DNA of 64,000 bases from Rebecca billardiae RCC1528 (GCA_965240325.2 OZ251224.1:3348001-3412000), one strand, 5' to 3'; numbered from the stretch's first letter, positions 49,720-60,285 are shown. Notes: generated from the sequence alone by a model not told the origin. Program-made: numbers and translations.

Positions 49720-50867
49720 CGTTTTCTTGACGAGCCCAACCTCACGCAGAGCGGCTCAGTACGCGGCGCGCGCAGTCCTCCTCGGCGTCGCAAGTCCATG
49801 CAGTCGTCGCGGCATGCTGTAGTGGCCAACTGTCGATCTACCGGCACCGTGGGCAAAGCGGGTCGTCCTCGCGACGCGAAGTTTCACCATATTATTATGG
49901 CATGCTGCTGATGCTATACTTTTGATTGGAGGGCGCGCGGGTCAGTTTGTTATGGGGAGGGTGTGAAAGACCGAGTACAGTTTACGTTACGGCAAAGAGC
50001 TTCGAGGACAACCGCGGCCGGGCTCGGCGGCTTCGGCGGTTTTTCGGCCATCGCGGCCACCGCCGTTGCGCCGGCCAGGGCGGCAAGGGCCACACGTCTC
50101 GTTGTCTGCAAAAACTCGGAGGCGTGGCCACATGCACGCTTCGAACGGCGTCGGCGGCATACCGACGACGCTTTTGGTCGGTTATCGAAACGGCAAGGCG
50201 TTCAGCACGGCATAGGAAAGTACGAATGGCATATGCGAGCGAGTACTTCTCCACACATTCTTGTAGGTTGTCCTAGGAGGCCGGTTTGTATGAAAGTAAT
50301 CCCCACGCCACATACAAAGAATCGAGATCGCGCGCGCGGACATTGTCGTATTTGCCAATACGGTAGAGGAGTCGGGGGGGGAGCATCAGGTAAAAGTGTG
50401 TTGTGCGTAAGAATAAGAGACGCACACAGCTCAGGCAGGCGAGATTAATTTGATGGTGGTTGGTAGCAACGGGCCATGATGATTGCGACGAAACTTAATG
50501 CACGAACGATTAGGAGGGGCGCGTGCGCAAAGTCAGTATAGTATCTTTCAGCAGTATTAGGGGGTAAAAGGCGCGGGTGTGAAAGACCGAACAACAACTA
50601 ATCACTGATGACCGAGCAAGGGGGTTGAACCCCCTTGGACCGAGCAGCAACGGCCACGGGTCATGATTGCGACAAAACTTAACGCACGTACGATTAGGAC
50701 GGGCACATGCACAAATTGTCAGTTCCGTACCGTTCATCATGATATTCGATTGAAGGGCGCGCGTATGAGATTCTAGATTCAATATGAGATTGCTATTGAG
50801 CTTGATGATCGAATGATCGTTAGAACTGTTTAACCGCTTATTGCACAATATGGCTGGGGCGGCGAGT
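49720..50867. other. Repeat-bearing intergenic region
   Basis: Internal direct repeats occur. GATTGGAGGGCGCGCGGGT (49923) resembles GATTGAAGGGCGCGCGTAT (50749). GGTGTGAAAGACCGA appears near 49960 and 50577. The block CATGAT...GATTGCGAC(A/G)AAACTTAA occurs near 50475 and 50664. A short inverted repeat, AAGGGGGTTGAACCCCCTT (50618-50636), is a perfect hairpin. No supported gene. Confidence 0.55.
50407..50446 (+). repeat. Dispersed AATAAGAGACGCACACAGCT box, occurrence 3
   Basis: GTAAGAATAAGAGACGCACA continues as CAGCTCAGGCAGGCGAGAT. It is shared with 18081, 21371 and 58942, without the 9-nt insertion seen in the tandem array. Confidence 0.85.
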
Positions 50868-51078
50868 AGTCCATGCGAGCCGCGCAGCGCAGGTGGATCG
50901 CGCTTTGCAGCAGCTCAAGGCCGCGCTCAAGCTTTACGATCGCGGTGCAGGCTATGCTCTGCCACCAACGCCGACTTCGTGTCGACGATCGGGCACTGCC
51001 GCCGACGAATCAGGAGACCCGCGTCGTCCTAACTGGTCCTGTGTCGTTAAATCATAGAATGAGTCTGTCTGTCCAGCA
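50868..51078 (+). repeat. 0.2-kb direct repeat, left copy
   Basis: It starts CCATGCGAGCCGCGCAGCGC and ends with CGTTAAATCATAGAATGAGT plus a CTGTC-type tail. The right copy is at about 51914-52140 in the same orientation, with indels. Confidence 0.8.
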
Positions 51079-51099
51079 TGGCCACGTGACCCGGACGAT

Positions 51100-51858
51100 G
51101 CCCAGCGTCGCCACGAACACCGAGCCCGAGGGGACTTTCCCCGGCGAGCTGCGCTTCTCCGACCGCGCATTGTGTGACGGATCGAAGCGCACCGCCGCGG
51201 ATGGCCTCTCGCGCTGGTGGACCATCACGCTTCCGGATGGCACGCGGCTGACGCACTCCATCGCCAGCGGACGGCCACGCAGGAGGCTGGCTCTGCTTCT
51301 CCACAGGGAAAACCCGCCGGCCCCCGCCGGCGGCGCAAGGGAGGTCGTGGCGCGCCTTCTACTGCTCCCCCGCGGACCGCCCAGCACGCAGCGCGCACGC
51401 CGGCCTCGCCGGTGCGCCCGCCCGCCGCGCAGGGCTCGGACGCTGAGGCGCTGCCGGCGAACGACGAGCAGCAGCACTCTCAGAAGCGGAAGAAGAAGCC
51501 CCGGCGTGGGAAGCGCGGGCAACGGCGCGACGCCGAGGGCCGACGGATTCGTTCTCCATCGAGCCGTCGCTCCTCGACGCGCCGCGCCGTCAAGGAACGC
51601 CAGGCGCGCAAGGCGGCGCGCCTGGCACCGACCGCTGCACCCACGCCAGTCCCTGCTGCCCCGCTCCACGAGGACCGAGACTCGCCCCCGGGCGACGATT
51701 TGGACGACGAGGAGCTGCCGCAGCAGCGGACGAAGCGCACCCTGGACGACGCCGCAGCGCCAGCCGCCGCCAGCCAGCCAGCTGGCTCGAGCGGCAGGCG
51801 CGTACGCGACCGCCCGGGGAGCACGGGGCAGGCTCGACCAGCTGCTACCAGCGGCTGA
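51100..51858 (+). CDS. Possible gene for a basic disordered protein between direct repeats
   Basis: A reading frame ending at 51858 (51217-51858) encodes a long Arg/Lys/Ala/Pro-rich segment with KKKPRRGKRGQRR, an acidic patch (DLDDEELPQQ) and no domain. In another frame just upstream, 51100-51260 encodes EPEGTFPGELRFSD and GLSRWWTITLPDGTRLTH, which looks protein-like, so the gene may be spliced or frameshifted near 51260-51290 (a CACGCAG acceptor-like site is at 51274-51280). It may be cargo or a remnant of the element bounded by the repeats. Function unknown. Confidence 0.3.
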
Positions 51859-51913
51859 GACTGCCAGCTGACATCCGGACCTGCACCATCGCCCTCGCTC
51901 GGGGCACAGCAGG

Positions 51914-52140
51914 GCCATGCGAGCCGCGCAGCGCAGGTGGGTCGCGCTCCAGCAGCTCAAGGCCGCGCTCAAGCAATCCGATCGCGGTGCAGGCTATGCT
52001 CTGCCACCAACGCCGACTTCGTGTCGACGTGATCGGGCCACTCACACTGCCGGCGGTGACTGCCGCCGACGAATCAGGAGACCCGCGGCCGCGTCGTCCT
52101 ACCTGTGTCGTTAAATCATAGAATGAGTCAGTGTCTGTCA
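51914..52140 (+). repeat. 0.2-kb direct repeat, right copy
   Basis: CCATGCGAGCCGCGCAGCGC, AGCAGCTCAAGGCCGCGCTC, GCAGGCTATGCTCTGCCACC and CGTTAAATCATAGAATGAGT match the left copy in order. The main differences are insertions around 52030-52060 and 52085. Confidence 0.8.
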
Positions 52141-52277
52141 GTGCCTGCTGCTGTCTTAGGACATGTAGCTACTGAGTTCGCGAGTCATCGCCAAGCTTCG
52201 TTTGCCTGAGCTGCTGCCACCAGCGCGTAAAGTGTGCGCTGATGGGCACCTCCTCGTCTGCGCACGGGCTGCGTCTC

Positions 52278-52571
52278 CTCATCCACTGAGTGCACGGCCT
52301 GCGCGGCGGCCGGGCCGCGGCGGGGTGGCGCGCACCGCCGGGGGGACGCACGCGCCGCGGGCCGAGATTAGTCCGGCCTCTTCGGCTCCGTGGCGAGCCC
52401 GCGGGGCGGACGAGCGGACTGCTGCGCGCCGCAGCAGGAGCAGCGCGCGGCGCGCAGCGCTCCGCGCGCAGCAGGGCCGTCTCATCCACCGAGTGCACTG
52501 CCTGCGCGGCGGCGGCGGCCGGCGCGCGCCGCCGGGGGGACGCACGCGCCGCGGGCCGAGATTAGTCCGGC
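52278..52571. repeat. Pair of about 95-bp GC-rich direct repeats, 0.2 kb apart
   Basis: CTCATCCAC(T/C)GAGTGCAC through GCCGCGGGCCGAGATTAGTC occurs at about 52278-52376 and 52481-52571. The surrounding frames are Ala/Arg-rich and unsupported. Confidence 0.7.
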
Positions 52572-52966
52572 CGCCGAGCCGCGGTGGCGGCGTCGGCGTG
52601 CGCGCCGGGCGAGGTGGGCGAGCTCGCGCGGCCCCAGGGGCTCAGCCGCTCAGCACGCCCGTGCACAGCGCCGACCGCGGTGGCGAGCGCGCACCGCTCG
52701 GCCGCGGTGGCAACCGCCTTTGTCGCGTCGTCGCGGCTGAGCGGTTGTTGGAAGCCGCGAGAGCCGTCGACCTCGGCTGCCGCGAGCGCCTCCTGCGGAG
52801 GCGCCGTCGCCGCTGCCGCTCTGACCGCGCCGCGCACGCCTGCGCCGCCTGCGCCGCCCACGCCGTCTGCGCCGCGAGCATCGTGCTCGTCGTCACGGCC
52901 GCGCCGACGTGAGCCGCGCCCGTGTCAGCCGCGCCGCGCGCGAGCGCGGGCGCGGCAGTGCGAGCA

Positions 52967-52999
52967 CCGCCGCCGCCACCACCACTGTCGTCAGCACCA

Positions 53000-53057
<58 letters not shown>

Positions 53058-53062
53058 AGTCA

Positions 53063-53104
<42 letters not shown>

Positions 53105-53110
53105 TCGCCG
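52967..53110. repeat. Imperfect (CCG)n/(CCA)n microsatellite
   Basis: Long runs of CCG and CCA triplets occur. Frames through it read as poly-Pro, poly-Ala or poly-Gly, depending on strand. Confidence 0.9.
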
Positions 53111-53214
53111 CCCGCGCCGCCGCCCGCGCCGCCGCCCTCGCTCGGCGCGTGCGGCGCGCGCGGCGCGCGCGGCTCGCCGGGCGCGCGCGGCGCGCTGCCG
53201 CTCACTGCGAGCGG

Positions 53215-53520
53215 CGCTGCGCCTTGGCCACCTGGCGGAGCGCGCGGTGCATCTGCGGGTTGATCGGCTTGCCCGCCGCCTTGCCCTGCACCGTGAGTGA
53301 GCGCATGTACGTCGTGATGGCCGCCTCCTCCGCCGCCGTGTACCGCGCCTCCGGCAGCGACACGCGCCCAGCCAGACTCGCACGGTCACCGACTCGCGCT
53401 TGCGCCACGTCGCCGGGTTGCGCCGCGTGACGTGCACCGCCTCCACCTCGATCACCGCCGCGTTGAACGACGCTCGGCCCCGCGAAGCTGTCCCGACTGC
53501 ACTGGTTTTTGGTGAGCGAC
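53215..53520 (-). other. Possible gene fragment
   Basis: On the minus strand, two adjoining frames look protein-like: VIEVEAVHVTRRNPATWRKR (about 53456-53390) and, after a frame change near 53385, RVSLPEARYTAAEEAAITTY with a basic tail ending in AKAQRRSQ near 53202. A GTGCGAG sequence between them could be a donor site, but no clear acceptor was found. It may be a decayed gene. No function is assigned. Confidence 0.25.
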
Positions 53521-53635
53521 GAGGGCGGTTGATTAAAAACAGGACAACGCTCCGCCCAAGGACTGGGCGGGCCGCCGCCGGACGGGTTACCGTAACGCCG
53601 AAAATTGGTTTCTTTGCTGTGATCGAATGAAGATA

Positions 53636-53758
53636 GATAGCGATTACGGTTATCTCTGCTTCGGCCTGAGTACCCCATGATAGCGATTACGGTCATCTCT
53701 GCTTCGGCAAGAATCAGAACCACACGAGATAATAGCGTTTACGGCGATCTCGACTAGG
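53636..53758 (+). repeat. Three spaced copies of a 30-bp repeat
   Basis: GATAGCGATTACGGTTATCT continuing CTGCTTCGGC occurs at 53636 and 53679 with one difference. A weaker copy (AATAGCGTTTACGGCGATCT) lies at 53731. Spacing is 43 and about 51 bp. Confidence 0.8.
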
Positions 53759-54360
53759 TCGTAGCTCCCGTAGCTCCAATGAACGGTTTTGCTGGGATCC
53801 TTCTTCTAACAAGTTTTGGACTCGAAACAATCAAACGTCGCTCGGCAAACTCGTACTTCAGCATACAAGAATGACAAAAATACTCACTTGTTTCACCCCC
53901 GGGGTATCTGATCCCACGTCCGTCCATCGACATACGGCGAATTGGCGGGCGCGCTTATTTCGTCAATGCGTCTTGCTAATGCAGAGCAATGGGCCAATGT
54001 ACCCCTCGAAAAAGCGAAAACTCAGTACTCACCCGCTCCAACGGCCCTTAAAATCGTCCCCCGTCCCCCTTTCTTTGATCAAAAGATCTTTTTGACAACG
54101 TAGTGAGGGCCCTCGGCGAGGGCTGCACGCTACGCGCTCCGCCCTGCACCGCGGGCCATAATACGTCGAGTCAGTCTGACTCCGTTGCGGCCGCTTGCGG
54201 CTTGCCAGAGTCACATACTGCAGTGATGGTTCGTCGTCCGGCTATGATAATAATATAAAAAAATTCGCGCATCACTGGGCGTCGTAGCAGAACCGATGGC
54301 GGTGTAGTGCTCGACGGTGGCCGCCGCGCCGGGCAGGGTCAGCAGGGACAAGCCATGCGA
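53759..54360. other. Relatively AT-rich intergenic region
   Basis: There is no supported gene. A 74-codon frame (53871-54095) lacks features. A near-palindrome (TCAAAAGATCTTTTTGA, 54079-54095) lies in it. Confidence 0.5.
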
Positions 54361-55851
54361 TCACGGCGGCAGCGTAATAGTAGCCTTCAAGGTCGCCTGC
54401 AGTGTGAGCACAGCATCCTCTGCGCGCCACATAGAGGTAGCCGTTGATGTCGCTCCCCCACAATCGTGCGCAAACTCAGTAGCAGGCCTAGCCGCCCCAA
54501 TGCCGCCAGCCGCTGCTGGGGACACATCGCGCTGGGCGCAGTGAGCGGCACGCACTGCATCGATCCCCAGCACCAGGAGAGAGCACACCTCGCCTGGCAG
54601 CGCGAAGCTGAGCGCACCCGCTGCCGCAGCAGCCGTGCCCTCAGCAGCCGCCACAGCACACTGCCTCTGCGCGGGCCATTGGCACACGCAGTGATCAGCG
54701 CGCGCCGGCGTCATCGACGCGACCACTGCTGCCGGCAGTGGCCCCACGCCCAAAGGCCTGTGTCCCACCCACACGTTGACGAGGAGGGACATCCGCGTCC
54801 ACGGCTCAGCACACGGCCGGGCAAGCTGGCTCGGACAGCCGTGCAGCAGCTGGCCATCGAACACGAGCTGCTTGCCAGAGACCGGGTAGCTTGCAAGCAC
54901 GTCGACACGCGTGCTGTGCCCGGCTGGCGCGGCGGCGGCGGCGGGCAGCATGGCGACGAGCTGCTCGCGTGTCCACGGGATGCAGAGCGTCGGCGCGCCC
55001 GCGTCGGACAGGTAGGTCACCGTCGAGTACAGAGGTGGCGCGTGCAGGCCGTGCGCCATTGCCAGGCTCTCATCGCGATCAAAGTGGAAGGCAATCGACT
55101 GCTGCTGGCGTGCATGCTCACTCGAGCGCAGCTGCACCCACACCTCCGCGCCCGAGCGATCGCGCTCAGCCTGCGGGAGCGCGTCGAGAACGGGCCGTCC
55201 GTACCGCTCGAACACCTCCAGCGCCAGCTGCTCAACCAGGCAGCGAGGGTGTGCGCCTGCAGGGCACCACCACGTTCGCCCAGCAGTGCCCGCGCCCGCG
55301 CACGAGACGAGGTGCTGCACGTCGCGTCGCAGGGCTTGTACGTCTACGTCGTGCACGCACGTGTCCCATGCCGCAATATCGACGGCATGCGCGCGCGAGC
55401 GCACATCGGCGCTGCGAGCCGTGCTCTGCTGCTCGCAGCTGGCACAATCGGCGAGCGCCTGTATTGGCAGCAACGCACACGGGGAGGAGTGTTGTGCCAC
55501 CCTGACCGCGTCAAGAAGGATGATCGGCGTGCCCTCGAGGAGGGCGATGTCGATCACAACTGTGTACCCACCCGAATCGACCGAGCAACTCGAGATCGCC
55601 TTCGATGCGGTCGACTTGATAGGCGCCCACGCCTCGGAGTCGCACAGCTTGATGCCACCCGTGGACGCGACCACTTCTCCTGCTCGGAGAACGGCGGCAT
55701 GGATGGTGCTCGCGCGTGTGAGATCGACGGTTCTATGTGGGCCGCGGAAGAGGACACTGCCCTCGGCGGCGAGAGGCGACAGGACGCAGACCTCGCTGCA
55801 AAGACCACGAGTGTTGTCCACGTCCACGCGGACGTTCACGTGCGACGCCAT
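54361..55851 (-). CDS. 2-oxoglutarate/Fe(II)-dependent dioxygenase-like protein, 496 aa
   Basis: A single exon starts at ATG 55851. The oxygenase-like core covers about residues 195-375. Candidate iron ligands are His256 and Asp258 (FHFDRDE) and His337 (FDGQLLHGCPS); Arg353 (WTRMSLLVNVW), 16 residues on, would bind 2-oxoglutarate. Between them are YSTVTYLSDAGAPTL and VSGKQLVFDG, in the order expected for the double-stranded beta-helix. The N-terminal 150 residues and the C-terminal 110 are not recognised. The substrate is unknown. No transit peptide is evident. It is divergent from the small gene at 55965. Confidence 0.65.
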   Translation of the reverse strand: MASHVNVRVDVDNTRGLCSEVCVLSPLAAEGSVLFRGPHRTVDLTRASTIHAAVLRAGEVVASTGGIKLCDSEAWAPIKSTASKAISSCSVDSGGYTVVIDIALLEGTPIILLDAVRVAQHSSPCALLPIQALADCASCEQQSTARSADVRSRAHAVDIAAWDTCVHDVDVQALRRDVQHLVSCAGAGTAGRTWWCPAGAHPRCLVEQLALEVFERYGRPVLDALPQAERDRSGAEVWVQLRSSEHARQQQSIAFHFDRDESLAMAHGLHAPPLYSTVTYLSDAGAPTLCIPWTREQLVAMLPAAAAAPAGHSTRVDVLASYPVSGKQLVFDGQLLHGCPSQLARPCAEPWTRMSLLVNVWVGHRPLGVGPLPAAVVASMTPARADHCVCQWPAQRQCAVAAAEGTAAAAAGALSFALPGEVCSLLVLGIDAVRAAHCAQRDVSPAAAGGIGAARPATEFAHDCGGATSTATSMWRAEDAVLTLQATLKATITLPP

Positions 55852-55964
55852 CGTCTTCGCCGCCGGGAGACGGCCAGTCTGTTGTTCACCGGAATGCTTT
55901 CAGCAGTTGCTGGAGCTGCGAGCGAGCCACCGGACGGCTGCGCAACCGCGGGCCGGATTTGATA
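55852..55964. promoter_or_regulatory. Divergent region, dioxygenase-like / small membrane protein
   Basis: Only 113 bp lie between outward-facing ATGs, so the promoters probably overlap. Confidence 0.4.
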
Positions 55965-56402
55965 ATGGCGTCGAGCCCGCGTCGAGGTCGTGCAGCAGGT
56001 CGCCGCCGCATGGCAACGCTCGGCGCGATCACACTCATCGCTGCCACAGCGAGCGGACTTGCGCGTAAAGCGCCATTCACCCCTTCCCGTGCTCGCAGGC
56101 AAACGCCACGGCACTTCAGGATGCAGCGCGGCGGTGATGATGACGAGCTATACAGATCGCTGCGCTCACGGATTGCGAATATCGAGAACGATGAGCTGCG
56201 CGCAGAGCTGGAGGATGACCCATGGGCGCGCGCACGAGAAGCCATGCCCGTGAGCGGCGAGTTCCTCGAGGCCATGAACGCGCTCAAGGAGCAACGCGCA
56301 CGGCAGCGACGCGTGCAGCGCCAGCTTGCAGTGCTCGGTGTAATGATCGCACTGCTTGGTGCTTGTGGCTGGCATTGGCTTGGCAGGGTCAACATGGGAT
56401 GA
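55965..56402 (+). CDS. Small plastid-type membrane protein, 145 aa, unknown function
   Basis: The ATG at 55965 is preceded by an open frame, but the leader downstream of it is convincing: basic residues, a hydrophobic signal (MATLGAITLIAATASG), then LARKAPFTPSRARR as a transit-like stretch. The mature part has an acidic helix (SRIANIENDELRAELEDD), AMPVSGEFLEAMN, a basic helix, and one C-terminal membrane span (LAVLGVMIALLGACGWHWLG). The layout suggests a thylakoid or plastid-envelope protein. No family is recognised. Confidence 0.6.
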   Translation: MASSPRRGRAAGRRRMATLGAITLIAATASGLARKAPFTPSRARRQTPRHFRMQRGGDDDELYRSLRSRIANIENDELRAELEDDPWARAREAMPVSGEFLEAMNALKEQRARQRRVQRQLAVLGVMIALLGACGWHWLGRVNMG

Positions 56403-57497
56403 TCCAATGAGCGTAGGGGTGTGGATCACCCACGCGCGCGAAGGCACGGCCTTCTACGAGGGCATTCGCGGGCTTGGGTCACGCGGCTCGCCTGATGGCA
56501 GATGGTCGGGGCTGTCATGGGGCAGCGCTCTGAGCCGGGCTGAGAGCCCAGTGACAGTCCAAGTGCTAACTAGTATACTGTAATACATCCCGGCGCCGCC
56601 GCCGGTCGCCACGCGAGTCAACAAGCTAGATAGGCGCAAACACAACCGCGCGTCGAAGCTCACAGGACGAAATTATCTTCGTCTCACGCCGACCGCCGGC
56701 ACCGCGGACCGCCGCGGCGGCGCGGTCTGCGGCGCTGCTGGCGCTGCAAGGCCAGTCAATAAGCAATAATAAACTAATAGTTATGCACGCAGCGAGTATA
56801 GATAGATGTATGCGCCGGACATAAGTAGTCGTGTTCATTACAGCACGCAGTATCAAGTACTATATGATACATCATCTCAATCTGCGGAACTGTGTCGAAC
56901 CGCGCTGATTCAAGCCTAATATTATAGCTGCTATAATAGTCCACTACGTGTACACAGACCGCAGTAAATAAATCACTGGATCAGCCACATGTGATGACGG
57001 CACTTACCCGGAGGCCGCGGAGCAGCAGGTGTCATGTACATAGCAGTACTAAGCCGCTACCGAACCGTACTGAGTCTGATAACCCGGTACCGAGTCTCAG
57101 TCTGCGTTGTCATTGTCAAGTGTTCACTCAGTGTCAGAATTAATACCGCGCGGTTCGGCGGTTCTGGCGCGCGGCAGTCTACTCAGACAGTCTAGGATTC
57201 ATGTTAAACTAAGGCCGGGACGAATTCAGACGATCACTAATATTTATACGGATCAGTAGCGCATCCTCGATTCATCGATCCGATCATCATCGTATCATAC
57301 CGTGCCGGCCGGTGCTTGTCGAGGCCCGGACCGGCTAGCGCAGCTGACCGGCTTGGGCCCGGCGCCGCCGGCCGGCTTCGATTATTACTAATAATACTAA
57401 CTAATAAATGAATGGCGGGCCGTTATTAATATTTAATTATATATAAGTGATCGAGTGTGACCGTGAGCGTTTCAGTGACGCTCGGGGCCGGGCCGCG
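56403..57497. other. Intergenic region
   Basis: This is mixed AT-rich and low-complexity DNA. TTATTAATATTTAATTATATATAAG at 57422 onward marks the 3' side of the next gene. No gene was recognised. Confidence 0.55.
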
Positions 57498-58817
57498 TCA
57501 TCCGTTTGCTTGGTCGGAACCGGCGCCGGCATCATCGTCACCGTCATCCTGAGAGGGAGATGGCTGCGACAATTCCGCCGCTGGCGGGTCATCATCGTCG
57601 TGCCTTGGGCCGGAAGACGAGTCGTCAACATGAACATGGTTGGCCGTGCCATTCGATGAGGATCGGGGGTGGCCATTCCTCCCGCCTCGCCTGCGCCATG
57701 GGGGGTACCATTGCGGCAGGTGCCGCCGCCGTTGAAGGCGCGAGGTGCCCTGCGCATCGGGCGCACTGTTGTCACGAGTTCCAGCGGCTGTGTCCCCAGC
57801 GGCCCCTGCTCCTGCTGTGTGGCTGGGATCCGGGGGCGCCACGGCTGCGCCCTGTGAATTGATACGTGCCCCGCGGCCAGCAGTTGCCGCACTCGCTCTC
57901 GGTCGCGCAGCGCCGTCCGGCGCGCTGCTCGTATCTCCACCCTCGGCACCACTGTCGGTGCCTTCCAGGCACTCGGGGTCGCCTGTGGGCTCCGCGTCAC
58001 CCTGCTCCTCCGCCGCAGCGAGCTCAGCGTCATCAGCGGCCGCACCTTCATCGGGAACGTCGAGCAGCGGCGCGGACAGCTGCGATTGCCTGGGCTGTGG
58101 CTCCGCTGGCGGTCTGACGGGCGTGGCCGTGTGGCCAGCGGCCACCGCCGCCGCGAATCGTCCTGCTTGAGCAGTCTGGTGCGCAATGTCGGTGAGCACG
58201 CTCGTGAGACCTCGCGAGAGCAGCTCGAGCGTGCGCGCGGTGGACGCGGCCACGAGCAGCGCGCCGCACGTGAGTGAGCAGACGAGCGTGAGAGGGATGT
58301 ACTTTAGCCGGCGGCCGGGATGCTTAGCGGGACGGAAGAAGGTCGACCCAGACTCCGACGCAGCTCGCGCCGCGATGCGAGTGGCCTCGCCCGCCTCCAC
58401 AGGCAGCCAGTTTGTGCACCGGCTGGCGACTGAGGAGCTTGCGCGTCTCAGAGTCACGCTCGACAGCGCGTAGGCCGAGCCAATCGTCGCGCGTGCGCGC
58501 CCTCGAGCAGCTCCCACGGCGGCAACTGCACGTACTTGGGCCGCCCGAGCTGCAGCGGCAGCGTGCCCACGGGCAGCCACAGCCACGTCCCTCAATTGTG
58601 ACTGCATCTTTCCGCTGGACTGTGCAGATCCCGACTGTTGCTTGTCGGGACGCGTGCGGGTCGGTTGCGACGATGTGAACGGCCGACGGTACCACTTTTG
58701 CTCTGCCGTCGCCTGCTGAGCGCTCATCTGCCTGGCACCCCCAGCTGCACCAACGCAGCAGGCCACATAGCAGACGAGCACCAACCTCGGTCGTCGAGAC
58801 ATCGCGCTCGCCGTCAT
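57498..58817 (-). CDS. Signal-peptide-bearing, single-span disordered protein, 439 aa, unknown function
   Basis: ATG 58817 starts a signal peptide (LVLVCYVACCVGAAGG). The next 130 residues are Ala/Arg-rich and may be a transit region or amphipathic helices. One membrane segment (YIPLTLVCSLTCGALLVAAS) lies near residue 180. The C-terminal half is disordered, with acidic and Pro-rich patches and a basic RLQRRRHLPQWYPPWRRRGG stretch. It ends in an Asp-rich tail. No domain is recognised. Confidence 0.5.
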   Translation of the reverse strand: MTASAMSRRPRLVLVCYVACCVGAAGGARQMSAQQATAEQKWYRRPFTSSQPTRTRPDKQQSGSAQSSGKMQSQLRDVAVAARGHAAAAARAAQVRAVAAVGAARGRARATIGSAYALSSVTLRRASSSVASRCTNWLPVEAGEATRIAARAASESGSTFFRPAKHPGRRLKYIPLTLVCSLTCGALLVAASTARTLELLSRGLTSVLTDIAHQTAQAGRFAAAVAAGHTATPVRPPAEPQPRQSQLSAPLLDVPDEGAAADDAELAAAEEQGDAEPTGDPECLEGTDSGAEGGDTSSAPDGAARPRASAATAGRGARINSQGAAVAPPDPSHTAGAGAAGDTAAGTRDNSAPDAQGTSRLQRRRHLPQWYPPWRRRGGRNGHPRSSSNGTANHVHVDDSSSGPRHDDDDPPAAELSQPSPSQDDGDDDAGAGSDQANG

Positions 58818-60285
58818 CGCCGAGGTGACTGAATCTCGAGCCGCCCGAAAACGACTGGAAGCCCAGCTGGCGCGGAGCTGGCGGTTACAAAACCATACTG
58901 TTGCGATGAAGGATGGCGCGGCAACCTGCCACCGTGAGCCTTACAGTTTACTAAGAATAAGAGACGCACACAGCTCAGGCAGGCGAGATACAGTACGCAC
59001 GTTAAAACAAATAAACTGTAGCTACGACGAGTCGACGACGGGAAAAAAATATGGGTTGGCGCTGCGCGTCAACTTGGGCTGGAAACCTGTTTCTGAAACG
59101 CACGATGGCTCGCAGCCAGTAGCCCGAGCTCGGAATTCCGACGCTGCCAACGGCGCCACAGGGGCGCAGCGGCGGGGCTGACGACGCGCGCGCGTGTGCA
59201 CGTCTGACCACGGAGTGCGCGCTGCAATGACCGGCCCGTCTGCAGCACCACGCCCCGCGCTGTGAGTGAGAGTGTGGCCCGCGCCCAAGCGAGAACGCGG
59301 GCCGGGCGGCACTCCGCCGACCTCGCCGGCCGCCGACCAGCCCGCGGCCGCCTGCTGCAGCTCGTGGACCACGCAGTCGCGCGCTCGCGCGTGGAGGGCG
59401 GACCTGCGCGTATGCGCCCGCCGGGCTTGCCGCTTCATCCGCTGGCACCGCAGGCGAGCCGCTCGTCGCGCGCAGTGCAGGTCGAGCCCTCCGCCGCCAC
59501 CGAGCCGGCGCCACGCCTCGCGCTCGTGCTCGAGCTGAGGCGGCGCGTGTCGCCCGAGCCGGCGGGTTCGCGCGCGTGCGCGTGGTGGGCAGCCTCGCGC
59601 GTGCGCCCGCCGCGCGCCCCGCGTCGCTCGCTTGGCGGCGCACGCGAGCCGCTCGTCGCGCGACCGAACGAGACGTCAATCTCGCCTGTCGTCCTTCACG
59701 GGACGTCGTCGATGCGAGGCCGCGCGGTTGCTCCGATGCTCGTAGTCCAATGCAAGTCAGCAAGATGATACCCGCGTGCCAATATCAGCGCGCCCCTTTG
59801 CTCGTGAAATGTCTAGCGAGAAAGTGACGTTTCGTGTGAATGTGGAGTGTGAACTCGCGACACGACGAATGGGCCGATGCGATTCGCGCGAATGTGAGTA
59901 CGCAAAGCGCCGAACGACGAGCGGCTTTTGTCCTATCGAGCGCGTAAGTGGGTACGCGAATTCCGCTTATGTGACCCGGTGGTGAGCCGGGCGTCAAAAA
60001 AAGGCCTGCGACGGGCTGGTCCCCAGCCGCCAGCGTGAAGTCGTGCCTTTGTTCTCGTGGGTTTCCAGAACAGTCGTCGCGTTATAGGAATATAGTGGTC
60101 TTAGTGCATCGTTAGTGAGTACTATGAGTCAAGCGGGGGAGGCGCGCCGTGCACAGCCTGTCCGCAGCCACCTGCCGGCGACTGAATCCGGATACCGGCG
60201 GCCGGACGACGCCGGCCCGCGCCGACTGCCGTGACGCGCGACACGACGCCACGGACAGCGGCCCGAGTGCTCGGCCGTTGGCAGA
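58818..60285. other. Intergenic region with dispersed box
   Basis: No supported gene. Long frames at 59002-59770 are Ala/Arg-rich on both strands, as expected by chance in GC-rich DNA. A lower-GC patch lies at about 59800-60125. The dispersed box lies at 58942-58990. Confidence 0.45.
58942..58990 (+). repeat. Dispersed AATAAGAGACGCACACAGCT box, occurrence 4
   Basis: TTACAGTTTACTAAGAATAA continues as GAGACGCACACAGCTCAGGC and AGGCGAGAT. TACAGTTTA (58943) is matched by its inverse TAAACTGTA (59011-59019), so this copy lies between 9-bp inverted repeats. Confidence 0.85.

Noticed and set aside
52584-53300. His/Arg-rich frame over the CCG repeat
   Set aside because: It is an artefact of triplet repeats, open in all frames.
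54466-55962. Long plus-strand open frame (498 codons) opposite the dioxygenase-like gene
   Set aside because: It is an Arg/His-rich mirror of a minus-strand frame that has coherent oxygenase motifs; GC-rich DNA keeps shadow frames open.
59002-59770. Overlapping Ala/Arg-rich frames on both strands
   Set aside because: Both strands are open with similar low-complexity composition and no motif, so neither is supported as a gene.
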